Below, piece after piece: positions 1 through 7,954 of a stretch of DNA of 64,000 bases. Numbering within the stretch: position 1 is the first letter of the stretch; each line of letters opens with the position of its first letter. The position numbers and the translations under genes are program-made. The notes beneath the pieces are model-generated. The model had not been told where the DNA came from. It ran no database searches and was given only the letters and a program-made list of their open reading frames with translations. The stretch comes from Geotalea sp. SG265 (GTDB lineage: Bacteria > Desulfobacterota > Desulfuromonadia > Geobacterales > Geobacteraceae): contig NZ_JAKZFT010000019.1 of NCBI RefSeq assembly GCF_022808985.1, forward strand, positions 1 to 64,000, in the 5' to 3' direction.

Positions 1-118
<118 letters not shown>

Positions 119-130
119 TTTAATTCAAAA

Positions 131-163
131 AGCCTCTGCTTTCTTAAGCGGAGGCTTTTTTTA
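131..163. terminator. Rho-independent terminator of the rRNA operon
   Basis: A nine-base stem (AGCCTCTGC pairing with GCGGAGGCT, one GU pair) with an eight-base loop is followed by seven T residues. On the opposite strand the same hairpin is followed by five T residues, so it may also stop minus-strand transcription leaving the gspE-like gene that ends at 253. Confidence 0.9.
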
Positions 164-252
164 TTGCCTGCTAATTCCCCTTCCGGGATTCTATCCTTTA
201 GATCCACTTGTTACGACTCCATTTCCAACCCGTTATCGCCTTCGCACAAACT

Positions 253-2043
253 CTAACCGGTTATCGCCACTACCTCCTCGTATGTCGTAACGCCTTCCAG
301 CATTTTGTGAATTGCCACATTCCGCAGGCTTACCATACCGTCCCCCTTTGCTGCTTCATATAGACGGGCCAGGTCCACCTGATCCGACAGTACCTCCTTG
401 ATGGACTCGGTGAAATCCATAACCTCAAAAATCCCGGTCCGCCCTTTGTATCCGGTTCCCCTGCATTCGGAACAGCCGTTCCCTTCGTGAACCGTATATT
501 TCCCCTTTGCCAATTGCAGGTAAGCGATCTCATCATCGTGCAGGTGCCGCTGATTTTTGCAATGGGGGCATATGGTCCTCAGCAGGCGTTGGGCGATGAT
601 GCCATTGACCGTTGAGGAGATAAGAAAGGAAGGAACTCCGAGGTCGATGAGCCGTGTAACCGAAGACGGGGCATCATTAGTATGGAGGGTGGATAATACA
701 AGATGACCGGTCAGTGCTGCCTGGACGGCATTCTCTGCCGTCTCACGGTCGCGGATCTCGCCGATCATGATGATATCCGGGTCCTGACGCAGGATGTTGC
801 GCAGTACGGTGGCGAAGGTGACACCTATTGCAGACTGTACTCCCACCTGGTTGAACTCCTCCATTACCATTTCGATGGGGTCTTCTACCGTGACTATATT
901 TACCTCAGGGGAGGCAAGGGTCCTCAAAGATGAATAGAGGGTCGTGGTCTTGCCGCTGCCGGTAGGACCGGTGACGAGGATGATGCCGTTGGGCTTGCGG
1001 ATAAACGAGTTGTAAAGCTGGTACTCCCGGGGATAAAAACCGATCCTGTCCAGATCCTGCATGAGTATTTCCGGATCGAAAATCCTGATAACTACTTTTT
1101 CGCCGAAGGCGACCGGCAGCGTTGAGACGCGGAGCTCCACCTCCTTCCCCTTATGGCTCGTTTTGATCCGCCCGTCCTGTGGCCGCCGTTTCTCGGCCAA
1201 GTCCAGACGGGAGAGGAGCTTGATGCGCGAGACAATCGGTGGATGCAACTGGCGTGGAATGGTGTGGATATTGTGCAACACCCCATCCACCCGCAGTCTG
1301 ACCAGGGACATTTCCCGCTTTGGCTCGATGTGGATATCGCTGGCCCGCTGGTCGAAGGCATACTGGAGCAGAAATTCGACAGCAGCTATGATGTGGTGAT
1401 CGGTGCTTTCAATGTCGGACTGCCCGCGCATCTTCACGAACTGTTCAAGATTGGAAAGATCGGTGGAAGTTACGACTTCGTTTTCCGCAGCCCTGATAGA
1501 CGCGCGGAAACCAAAAAACTCCCGGAGAATCTTCAAGATATCGTTGCGCGAAGCCAATACCAGCCTCACGGATATCTTTGTCGCTGCAGCCAGATCATCT
1601 ATGGCCGCTGTATTAAAGGGGTCCGCCACTGCTATGGTGACTTTGCCACCGCATTCATCAACCGGGACAATGACATTCTTCAGGGCAAACGGCCTGGACA
1701 TGTATCGGGTGACTATGTCGAGATTGAGCTTCAGGGGGTCGATCTTCAGGTATTCCAGTCCTGCCGCCTGGGCAATGATCTCGGTGATAATGTCTTCGCT
1801 AAGGATTTTGCCGCTCTTGGGCATGAGCAGGTTGAAAGAAGAGATGACTTCTGCCGGTGAAATCTGATCGACGCCTTGGGTAAGACGCCGGGAATATCCT
1901 GATTGTTGGTGACTGTGCAGACGAGCCGCCTGGATTTCCCCTTTTGCCGTGACTTCCTTGAATTGCTCTTCGGTGATGAGTCCGCGTTTCAGGAGGATCT
2001 GGCTGACGTTTTTTATGGTAAGGGTTTTCTTCTGATTGGTCAT
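253..2043 (-). CDS. GspE/PilB-family secretion or pilus-assembly ATPase
   Basis: This 596-residue protein is a hexameric traffic ATPase that powers type II secretion or type IV pilus extension at the inner membrane. An N-terminal MshE/GspE-type domain (about residues 60-180) precedes the ATPase core with Walker A GPTGSGKT (about 357-365), a Walker B region, and a tetracysteine zinc site (CPHC near 491 and CSEC near 523) typical of GspE and PilB. The start has a GAGAGG ribosome site. No other gsp or pil genes are in the window, so whether it serves secretion or pili cannot be told; the zinc site and length fit both. The family call is secure, the partner system is open. Confidence 0.9.
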   Translation of the reverse strand: MTNQKKTLTIKNVSQILLKRGLITEEQFKEVTAKGEIQAARLHSHQQSGYSRRLTQGVDQISPAEVISSFNLLMPKSGKILSEDIITEIIAQAAGLEYLKIDPLKLNLDIVTRYMSRPFALKNVIVPVDECGGKVTIAVADPFNTAAIDDLAAATKISVRLVLASRNDILKILREFFGFRASIRAAENEVVTSTDLSNLEQFVKMRGQSDIESTDHHIIAAVEFLLQYAFDQRASDIHIEPKREMSLVRLRVDGVLHNIHTIPRQLHPPIVSRIKLLSRLDLAEKRRPQDGRIKTSHKGKEVELRVSTLPVAFGEKVVIRIFDPEILMQDLDRIGFYPREYQLYNSFIRKPNGIILVTGPTGSGKTTTLYSSLRTLASPEVNIVTVEDPIEMVMEEFNQVGVQSAIGVTFATVLRNILRQDPDIIMIGEIRDRETAENAVQAALTGHLVLSTLHTNDAPSSVTRLIDLGVPSFLISSTVNGIIAQRLLRTICPHCKNQRHLHDDEIAYLQLAKGKYTVHEGNGCSECRGTGYKGRTGIFEVMDFTESIKEVLSDQVDLARLYEAAKGDGMVSLRNVAIHKMLEGVTTYEEVVAITG

Positions 2044-2203
2044 TGCGCCTCTCTGTGGTCATCGGATTGATTTACAACGGCTTGAATCTTGGCAGTATTT
2101 TATCTCCACTACCCAAGGAGGGCAAACCTAAAGTTGGTGGGGTAAGAAAGGAAGCTGCTTTTTGCTACAATAGAATTAACGGAGGACTGGGAGGAGAAAT
2201 GCA

Positions 2204-2749
2204 ATGGAAAGACTTGAAACGGCGACACTGGCCGCAGGATGCTTTTGGTGTACCGAGGCGGTTTTTCAGGTGCTTAAAGGGGTGTACCGGGTGGTATCCG
2301 GCTATGCCGGGGGGAATGTGGAGAATCCCACTTACCAGGAGGTCTGCAGCGGCAGAACCAAACATGCCGAATCGGTGCAGATATCTTTCGATCCGCAGGT
2401 CATATCCTACGGAGATCTTCTAGATGTATTCTGGCGCTGCCACGATCCGACCACTCCCAATCGCCAGGGGGCGGACCGGGGCAGCCAGTACCGGTCCGCC
2501 ATCTTCTATCACGACGACAGACAGAGACGGATTGCCGAAGAATCAAAGGAAAAGGCCGAGGTGGATGGGCTCTGGTCCGATCCCATTGTTACCCAGATCG
2601 TACCCTTTACCAACTTCTATCCTGCGGAAGGATATCACCAGTCCTACTACCGGTTCAACCGTACCCAGCCTTACTGCCTCATGGTGATTGACCCCAAGAT
2701 CGAAAAGTTGCGGAAGACCTTCCACGGCTGGATGAAGGATGATGTTTGA
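2204..2749 (+). CDS. msrA: Peptide-methionine (S)-S-oxide reductase MsrA
   Basis: MsrA reduces methionine-S-sulfoxide in proteins, an oxidative damage repair activity. The catalytic motif is GCFWC at residues 12-16, where most relatives have GCFWG; the nucleophile is Cys13 and the extra Cys16 could act as resolving cysteine. Further family signatures are HDPTTPNRQGAD, GSQYRSAIF and the C-terminal GYHQSYY stretch. Length (181 residues) is normal for a single-domain MsrA without fused MsrB. A GAGGAG ribosome site lies just upstream. It converges on the next gene with a 12-base gap. Confidence 0.93.
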   Translation: MERLETATLAAGCFWCTEAVFQVLKGVYRVVSGYAGGNVENPTYQEVCSGRTKHAESVQISFDPQVISYGDLLDVFWRCHDPTTPNRQGADRGSQYRSAIFYHDDRQRRIAEESKEKAEVDGLWSDPIVTQIVPFTNFYPAEGYHQSYYRFNRTQPYCLMVIDPKIEKLRKTFHGWMKDDV

Positions 2750-2761
2750 GTTTTGCGAACC

Positions 2762-4681
2762 CTATCTTACCAGCCTGTTCAGCCGGTTCTTATATACGTA
2801 GTAGGCTCCCTGGTAGTATCCCAAACCATTCATCAGCAGGTCATCCTGGGGCTTGATCTCGGTCATCCGGTCATCCCCCGAGGCTCCTCTGGTGAAGGTA
2901 TAGAAGCCTGTCTCTTTTTTGGGTCCCAGTACGAGCAGGCGATTTCCTTCAATGAAGCCGAGCTTCTGATAGGTGGAGATGAAAGCCCGCTCCTGCCCCG
3001 GTTGAGCGTTCAGGATGTCTTTGCCGAAAAACCTGGTCGTATAGCTGAAGTTGAGCAAGCCGAGCACCGTTGGTGCTATATCGATCTGGCTCATCATGCG
3101 ATCGACCCGCTGCGGCTTGATCAAGGCGGGGGCATAGATGAAGAGGGGGATGCGGTAGTTCTTCACCGGCAGGGCCATCTTGCGGGCACTTCCGGCGCAG
3201 TGGTCGGCAACGATGACGAAAACGGTGTCGTTGAACCAGGGTTTTTTCCTTGCTTCCGCCAGCAGCCGGCCGATGGCGTAGTCGGCGTATTTTACCCCCC
3301 CGTCGCGCCCGGTCTTTGAGGGGATGTCGATTTTGCCGTCGGGGTAGGTGAATGGACGATGGTTGGAGGTAGTCATGACGACGCTGAAGAATGGCTTCTT
3401 CTGAGTAAAGGATTTGTCCCCTTCCTTGAGGACTTTCAAGAACAGGTCTTCGTCGCAGACCCCCCAGGCGTTGGTGAAGGTGATTTCATCCTTGGCGAAA
3501 TTGAGCCGGTCGACCGTGGCAAAGCCATTGTTGGCAAAGAAATAGTTCATATTGTCGAAGTACCCGTGCCCCGCATAGATGAACTTGTTGTCGTAGCCTT
3601 TGTCCCTCATCACCGAACCCCAGGAGAAAAAATGCTCATTGTTGGGGCGCTTGACTATGGACGTGCCGGGGAGCGGGGGCATTGCCAAGGTGATGGCTTC
3701 AAGCCCGCGCACGGTTCGCGTGCCGGTGGCGTAAAGGTTGGTAAAGAACAGGGATTCGTCTGCCAGTTTGTCCAGATTCGGCGTGATCCCAGTCCTATTA
3801 CCGAATGTACCTAGGAATTCGGCGCTCAGACTCTCTTCGACCACTACAACCACATTCAGACGTTTTTCAGGCCCTTCGTGGCGGATGATACGGGAAATCT
3901 CGTCGGCGCCAGAGCTGGCGAAATGGTTGCCGGTTTCCGTCAGCTCTTTTTTGAGGGCAGCCATGACCAGCGTACCGTTTTTGGACGCGTAGAACTTGTT
4001 GAAGTCCAGCTCGTTGTTCCTGAAGGCTGCTGCCAAGTTGTAAATGCCGTTACTGGCCAGCTCATCGGCATAGTTGTTGGGAGAGATGTGGTTCATGGAA
4101 ATATCGACGAAGAAATAAGACAGCACCGGCAGCGCCAGGAGCACGAGGCCTGTCCGGCAGCGTCGTCCCAGCCGCGAACTTCCTGAGAAAGCAGGACGCA
4201 GCTGTTTCCTGACGACCATGAAGACGAGGATGTTGATAATGAAGATGCCCCCAAGCAGCCAGTTAACCGGGTATGACTCGCGGATGTTGCGAATGACCTC
4301 GGTAGTATAGATCAGATAGTCGATGGCGATGAAGTTGTAGCGGGTGGCGAATTCGTCGAAGAAGGTATATTCGGCGATGACGTTGAAGAGCATCAGGTAG
4401 GTGACGACAAAGGCGACGGCAGCGGCAACGAGCTGGAAGACCCTGTTGTTGAAGACCTTGTCGGGAAGCAACATGGAGACGATGACGAACGGTATGGCAA
4501 AATAGCTGAAGGTAACGCAGTCGAAAAAGAAGCCCACGCCGTAAATTTTTGCCAGAAGAAGCGGTATAGGTTCAAGGCTGGGGAGCGACTTGACCAGGAG
4601 AATCGTTCTGGTGAGAAATGAAAACAGTATGATGATCAGGAACAGGATGTACAACGACCGGAATCTGCTTTTCGTCAACAT
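2762..4681 (-). CDS. LTA synthase/OpgB-family phosphoglycerol transferase
   Basis: A 639-residue inner-membrane protein with about five hydrophobic segments in the first 210 residues and a C-terminal sulfatase-fold domain facing the periplasm. Metal and catalytic features of the LtaS/OpgB family are visible: VVEES (metal Glu), a Thr in GTRTVRGLEA at the position of the LtaS nucleophile, and ADHC (Asp-His metal pair) late in the domain. Enzymes of this family move phosphoglycerol from phosphatidylglycerol to an acceptor and release diacylglycerol. A Gram-negative would use it on periplasmic glucans or another envelope glycan. It is divergent from a diacylglycerol kinase, which fits recycling of the by-product. 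The substrate is not predictable. Confidence 0.85.
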   Translation of the reverse strand: MLTKSRFRSLYILFLIIILFSFLTRTILLVKSLPSLEPIPLLLAKIYGVGFFFDCVTFSYFAIPFVIVSMLLPDKVFNNRVFQLVAAAVAFVVTYLMLFNVIAEYTFFDEFATRYNFIAIDYLIYTTEVIRNIRESYPVNWLLGGIFIINILVFMVVRKQLRPAFSGSSRLGRRCRTGLVLLALPVLSYFFVDISMNHISPNNYADELASNGIYNLAAAFRNNELDFNKFYASKNGTLVMAALKKELTETGNHFASSGADEISRIIRHEGPEKRLNVVVVVEESLSAEFLGTFGNRTGITPNLDKLADESLFFTNLYATGTRTVRGLEAITLAMPPLPGTSIVKRPNNEHFFSWGSVMRDKGYDNKFIYAGHGYFDNMNYFFANNGFATVDRLNFAKDEITFTNAWGVCDEDLFLKVLKEGDKSFTQKKPFFSVVMTTSNHRPFTYPDGKIDIPSKTGRDGGVKYADYAIGRLLAEARKKPWFNDTVFVIVADHCAGSARKMALPVKNYRIPLFIYAPALIKPQRVDRMMSQIDIAPTVLGLLNFSYTTRFFGKDILNAQPGQERAFISTYQKLGFIEGNRLLVLGPKKETGFYTFTRGASGDDRMTEIKPQDDLLMNGLGYYQGAYYVYKNRLNRLVR

Positions 4682-4857
4682 GGTAGTTTCCTTGCATTCT
4701 TTAATCTAACCGCCTGTTTTGCCGAAGCAACTTCCAACTCTACTGTAGATTGATCACAGAAGTCCATCTTATTCATTAGCCCACCTAAAAAACGTTGCAC
4801 ATAGCCTGGTTACGTTCTATAACAGCCGAACGGATTCACCCCGAACATGGAGAACAA

Positions 4858-5727
4858 ATGTCCAGACGCTGCTTTCTTATCGTCAATCCCACCTCGGGGA
4901 GCTATTCGCCACGCAGAATCGATGCAGTCATGGCACGGCTGAGTGGTGCCGGTTTCTCCCCCCAGCTGCTCATCACCGGGAGTGCCGACGATGCTTCCCG
5001 TTTTGCTGCCAGGATCTGTACAGAAGAGACTGACCCTTTCATCATTGCCGGCGGTGGCGACGGTACCGTTAACGGCGTAGTGAACGGGCTGGTGCCGGGA
5101 ATGGCAACTCTTGGGGTGTTGCCGCTAGGTACGGCAAACGTGCTGGCGAAGGAACTGGGCATAGGTTCGGTGCACGAGGCCGTGGAGAAACTCGTCAGAC
5201 AACGGGAGAGATCCATATCCGCAGGGATGCTGGAGGCTGCCGGCGAAAGCCGTTATTTCCTTCTCATGGCCGGTATCGGCTTTGACGGTGCGGTGGTGGA
5301 AGGGGTGCGCCTGGGGGAGAAACGGCTGATGGGCAAGGGTGCATACGTCCTGTCGGCCTTGCGGGTTCTGGCGGACTGGGACCGCCGGCAGTTCACGATC
5401 AGCATCGACGGCAGGGATATATCCTGCCACGGCGCGGTTATCTGCAATGCCTCCAAATATGGCGGCAATTTCGTCCTCGCTCCGGGGGCTGAGCTGTTCA
5501 GCCCGGAGTTCCAGGTGGTCTATATCAGGGACGGCAGCCGGACCGCCTACCTGAAATTATTGATGGGGATGGCTACAGGGAAAATTTCGGGCTCGGGCAT
5601 AGCCGTCATGGGGGGGCGTGAGATAATCGTCGGCGGTGACAAGGCAGTCCAGGTGGATGGGGATTTCCACTGCCACGGGCCGCTGCGGGTCTCCCTTGTG
5701 GAGAACTTCGTGAACATTATCGTCTGA
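4858..5727 (+). CDS. Diacylglycerol kinase/YegS-family lipid kinase
   Basis: A 289-residue protein of the DagK catalytic-domain family. It shows the N-terminal LIVNPTSG motif, GGGDGTVNGVVNGL for nucleotide binding (about residues 63-76), LGVLPLGTANVLAKELG, and the C-terminal VQVDGD motif. The family phosphorylates diacylglycerol or related lipids at the membrane. I place the start at the ATG at 4858, which has GGAG nine bases upstream; an in-frame TTG at 4795 has no such site. Its divergent neighbour is an LtaS-like enzyme that would release diacylglycerol, so returning that lipid to phosphatidic acid is a reasonable inferred role. YegS-like phosphatidylglycerol kinase activity is the alternative. 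Confidence 0.88.
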   Translation: MSRRCFLIVNPTSGSYSPRRIDAVMARLSGAGFSPQLLITGSADDASRFAARICTEETDPFIIAGGGDGTVNGVVNGLVPGMATLGVLPLGTANVLAKELGIGSVHEAVEKLVRQRERSISAGMLEAAGESRYFLLMAGIGFDGAVVEGVRLGEKRLMGKGAYVLSALRVLADWDRRQFTISIDGRDISCHGAVICNASKYGGNFVLAPGAELFSPEFQVVYIRDGSRTAYLKLLMGMATGKISGSGIAVMGGREIIVGGDKAVQVDGDFHCHGPLRVSLVENFVNIIV

Positions 5728-5738
5728 GGAAAAGGTGT

Positions 5739-6281
5739 CTAGAAATTCCAGCTGAGTGCAGCCATGTGCAGGTCCAATCCTGTATTGACGCTGTCATATA
5801 ATCCTGCGTTGGATATGTGCTGAATCCGGTATCCTAATCCAAGGCCGCTGTCGAAGCGGTAGTTCAGTCCCAGGTAAATGAGAAACAGCACCTTTCCCCC
5901 AAAGTCCTGCTGGCCGAAATGGCGTTTGTCGAGAAAGACAAGCCCTGGTCCTACTTCTGCAGAAAAACCGCGATTCCCTTTGTCAAAACTGAATCCGGGA
6001 CTTATCGTGCCGATAAACCCGGCTTCCTTGCCACCATAAAGGGCTCCGGCAGCAGCGTCAAGCTGCACTCCCAAACCCCACCCTGATTCTCTGCGCCATT
6101 CCCACGGCAAACCAAATTGGGCAAAAGCCTCGTATTGATGGAAGTATTCGTTCTTTCCCTTTGCCGAAAAGCCGGCTCGAATGCCGATGTCTTTCAGTCC
6201 TTCCTCTGCAGAAGCGATGGGCAGCAGCCAGAGATTCAACACCAGAAACAGCAGGCCCAGGACCGGAAGAGTGGTTTTCAT
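5739..6281 (-). CDS. pagL: PagL-type lipid A 3-O-deacylase
   Basis: A 180-residue protein with a signal peptide (hydrophobic 5-23, cleavage near ASA at 23-25) and alternating amphipathic strands ending in Trp-Asn-Phe, as in an eight-strand outer-membrane barrel. The PagL signature is present as QHISNAG with His155 and Ser157. In Pseudomonas PagL the third catalytic residue is Glu in an NxGxE context; here the corresponding stretch reads NTGLD, so Asp170 appears to take its place, with one extra residue in between. PagL removes the 3-O acyl chain from lipid A in the outer membrane. The start has an AAGGGGC ribosome site. Confidence 0.85.
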   Translation of the reverse strand: MKTTLPVLGLLFLVLNLWLLPIASAEEGLKDIGIRAGFSAKGKNEYFHQYEAFAQFGLPWEWRRESGWGLGVQLDAAAGALYGGKEAGFIGTISPGFSFDKGNRGFSAEVGPGLVFLDKRHFGQQDFGGKVLFLIYLGLNYRFDSGLGLGYRIQHISNAGLYDSVNTGLDLHMAALSWNF

Positions 6282-6368
6282 GTATGCCCCTTTTTAAGTT
6301 AGTGTCGTTTAATATTTTAAGGGGTGCCGCTGAAAATGCAATCGACCGTGGGGCAAATGGGGAGGCGG

Positions 6369-6998
6369 CTATTCGTAGGAATAACCCGCCAGTCCCTGGA
6401 GAGTCTCCTTTAACTCAAAGGCAGCTATGGAAAAGAAGCGGTTGAGGAGGATTTGGTCAGGATTTACGGGATAGACAGGGAAGGAAAGGCGATAAATAAG
6501 GTCCAGGAAGGAGTCGTGGCGGTTTTCCTCAAGAAACAGGGAACCGTACTGGTTGACCGGACCATAGAGGAGGGCGTCCTCCATGACCGCCTCGTCTTCG
6601 CTGTAGTAAGGCATGAGCATCTCCAGGGCAAGGCAAAGACCCTGTCCGGTGGCATCCTCCGCCAGGTAGACCAGCACCTCGTCTTGGCCTGCTCCGCCAT
6701 GCTCATCGCTTTCCGGGCAGATCGCTCCAGCCGGGATGACGATGACCTGCCCGTGACGGGGGTCGAGGCCGTAAGGCCATCCTCTCTCGGTGATGAACCG
6801 CTCGATTACCCGGTAGCCCTCGGCCTGCAGCGGCTCCAGCCCCCGAAAAAATTCCACCTGGAAAATCTCCCGGTTTGCTACGAGCTCCTGAAACGAGATG
6901 AAGTCGTCTTCGCTGGCAGCGGGTCGCGTGTTTCTCTTTTCGGTATTATTCACCACCAACCTCAGCTGGGGTCGGTTGTCGTTTTTGTCTTTGCTCAT
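6369..6998 (-). CDS. Conserved hypothetical protein, cytoplasmic
   Basis: I do not recognise a family. The 209-residue product is acidic and soluble, with no signal peptide or membrane segment. It has a polar N-terminus rich in Lys, Asp and Asn (1-35), then a predicted mixed alpha/beta region with many aromatic and acidic residues, including the phrases RGWPYGLDPRHGQ and PGLD-like turns. I chose the ATG at 6998, downstream of AGGAAACGGAACC; an in-frame start at 7067 would add 23 residues without a clear ribosome site. It lies between PagL and a divergent bacterioferritin, with no operon link. Confidence 0.55.
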   Translation of the reverse strand: MSKDKNDNRPQLRLVVNNTEKRNTRPAASEDDFISFQELVANREIFQVEFFRGLEPLQAEGYRVIERFITERGWPYGLDPRHGQVIVIPAGAICPESDEHGGAGQDEVLVYLAEDATGQGLCLALEMLMPYYSEDEAVMEDALLYGPVNQYGSLFLEENRHDSFLDLIYRLSFPVYPVNPDQILLNRFFSIAAFELKETLQGLAGYSYE

Positions 6999-7145
6999 GG
7001 CTAGAGGTTCCGTTTCCTGGGAATTGTCGGTCTTCCAGACGATACTTTGTATATGCCCCAGTGTCAAGGGATGTGACGATCGTATGGGGGATGGTGGCTT
7101 ACCGCCTGCTCAGGGGAGGGCTGCCGTGGCAGGCAAAAGAGATGC

Positions 7146-7173
7146 TTGAATTAGTTCTCTCTCATATTATACT
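7146..7173 (+). promoter_or_regulatory. Sigma-70-like promoter of bacterioferritin
   Basis: TTGAAT (7146-7151) and TATACT (7168-7173) are separated by 16 bases and end 56 bases upstream of the bfr start. No clear Fur box overlaps it by eye. Confidence 0.6.
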
Positions 7174-7229
7174 GATGAAGACGGTAAAAGCTGCCGAATA
7201 CACGACCAGTGCCGAAAAGGGGGAGGATC

Positions 7230-7697
7230 ATGAAAGGAAGCGAGAAGGTCATCGAACACCTGAATGCCAGACTGGCCGAGGAGCTTTCGGCCATCAACCA
7301 GTATATGGTCCATGCGGAAATGTGCGAAAACTGGAAGTATGCCAGGCTGTACAAAACCATAGAAGAGCGGGCCATAGTTGAGATGAAGCATGCGGAAAAG
7401 CTCATAGCTCGGATCCTTTTCCTCGAAGGGAGGCCGATCGTCAGCAACCTGAACAAAATAAATATTGGTGCCGAGGTGGAACTGATGCTGCGCAACGACC
7501 ATGCCTACGAGCTCGAAGCGATCCATGGGTATAACGACAGCATCCGTGTGGCGGTCGAAGAAAAGGACAACGGTACCCGTGATCTTCTCCAGTCCATCCT
7601 GGATAACGAGGAGGAACATATCGACTGGATCGAGGCGCAGCTGGATCAGATCCAGCAGATGGGGCTGCAGCAGTACTTGGCTGAACAGACTGCCTGA
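7230..7697 (+). CDS. bfr: Bacterioferritin
   Basis: A 155-residue haem-containing ferritin that oxidises Fe(II) and stores it in a 24-subunit shell. All dinuclear ferroxidase ligands sit at their standard numbers: Glu18, Glu51, His54, Glu94, Glu127 and His130. Met52, which binds the inter-subunit haem, is present and separates true bacterioferritin from other ferritins. The start at 7230 follows GGGGGAGG by four bases; an in-frame GTG at 7209 lies before this site and is rejected. A sigma-70-like promoter is at 7146-7173. The gene is probably monocistronic. Confidence 0.96.
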   Translation: MKGSEKVIEHLNARLAEELSAINQYMVHAEMCENWKYARLYKTIEERAIVEMKHAEKLIARILFLEGRPIVSNLNKINIGAEVELMLRNDHAYELEAIHGYNDSIRVAVEEKDNGTRDLLQSILDNEEEHIDWIEAQLDQIQQMGLQQYLAEQTA

Positions 7698-7848
7698 GTT
7701 CAGGAAAAGGAAGAATAGACGATAGACAGAAGAATGTTGCACCCGGTCCATAAATGTCTCCCATTTGTGGACTTTTTGTTTTCCTCCATCCATTTCTCCT
7801 GGTGTGGCCGGCGGGAAAATTCCTTTGGTTGTAACGGCACCATGAGAT

Positions 7849-7874
7849 AAAAATGGCGACAGGAGATGTCGCCA
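7849..7874 (-). terminator. Terminator for the leftward signalling operon
   Basis: A perfect eight-base stem (TGGCGACA at 7854-7861 with TGTCGCCA at 7867-7874) is followed on the minus strand by five T residues. It lies 80 bases past the end of the GGDEF-EAL gene. Confidence 0.7.
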
Positions 7875-7954
7875 GTATTTTCAAGCCGGGGGGGAAACTA
7901 CGTTGCTAATTCAGGCTACTGGTAAATTGCTTCAATTCATCAACCTGTCATGCA

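Noticed and set aside
229-272. CCGTTATCGCC-like direct repeat near the end of the GspE/PilB gene
   Set aside because: Only two imperfect copies with short spacing; no array, and not a CRISPR.
1153-1860. A 235-codon plus-strand frame inside the GspE/PilB-like gene
   Set aside because: The ATPase motifs on the minus strand are complete; this is a shadow frame.
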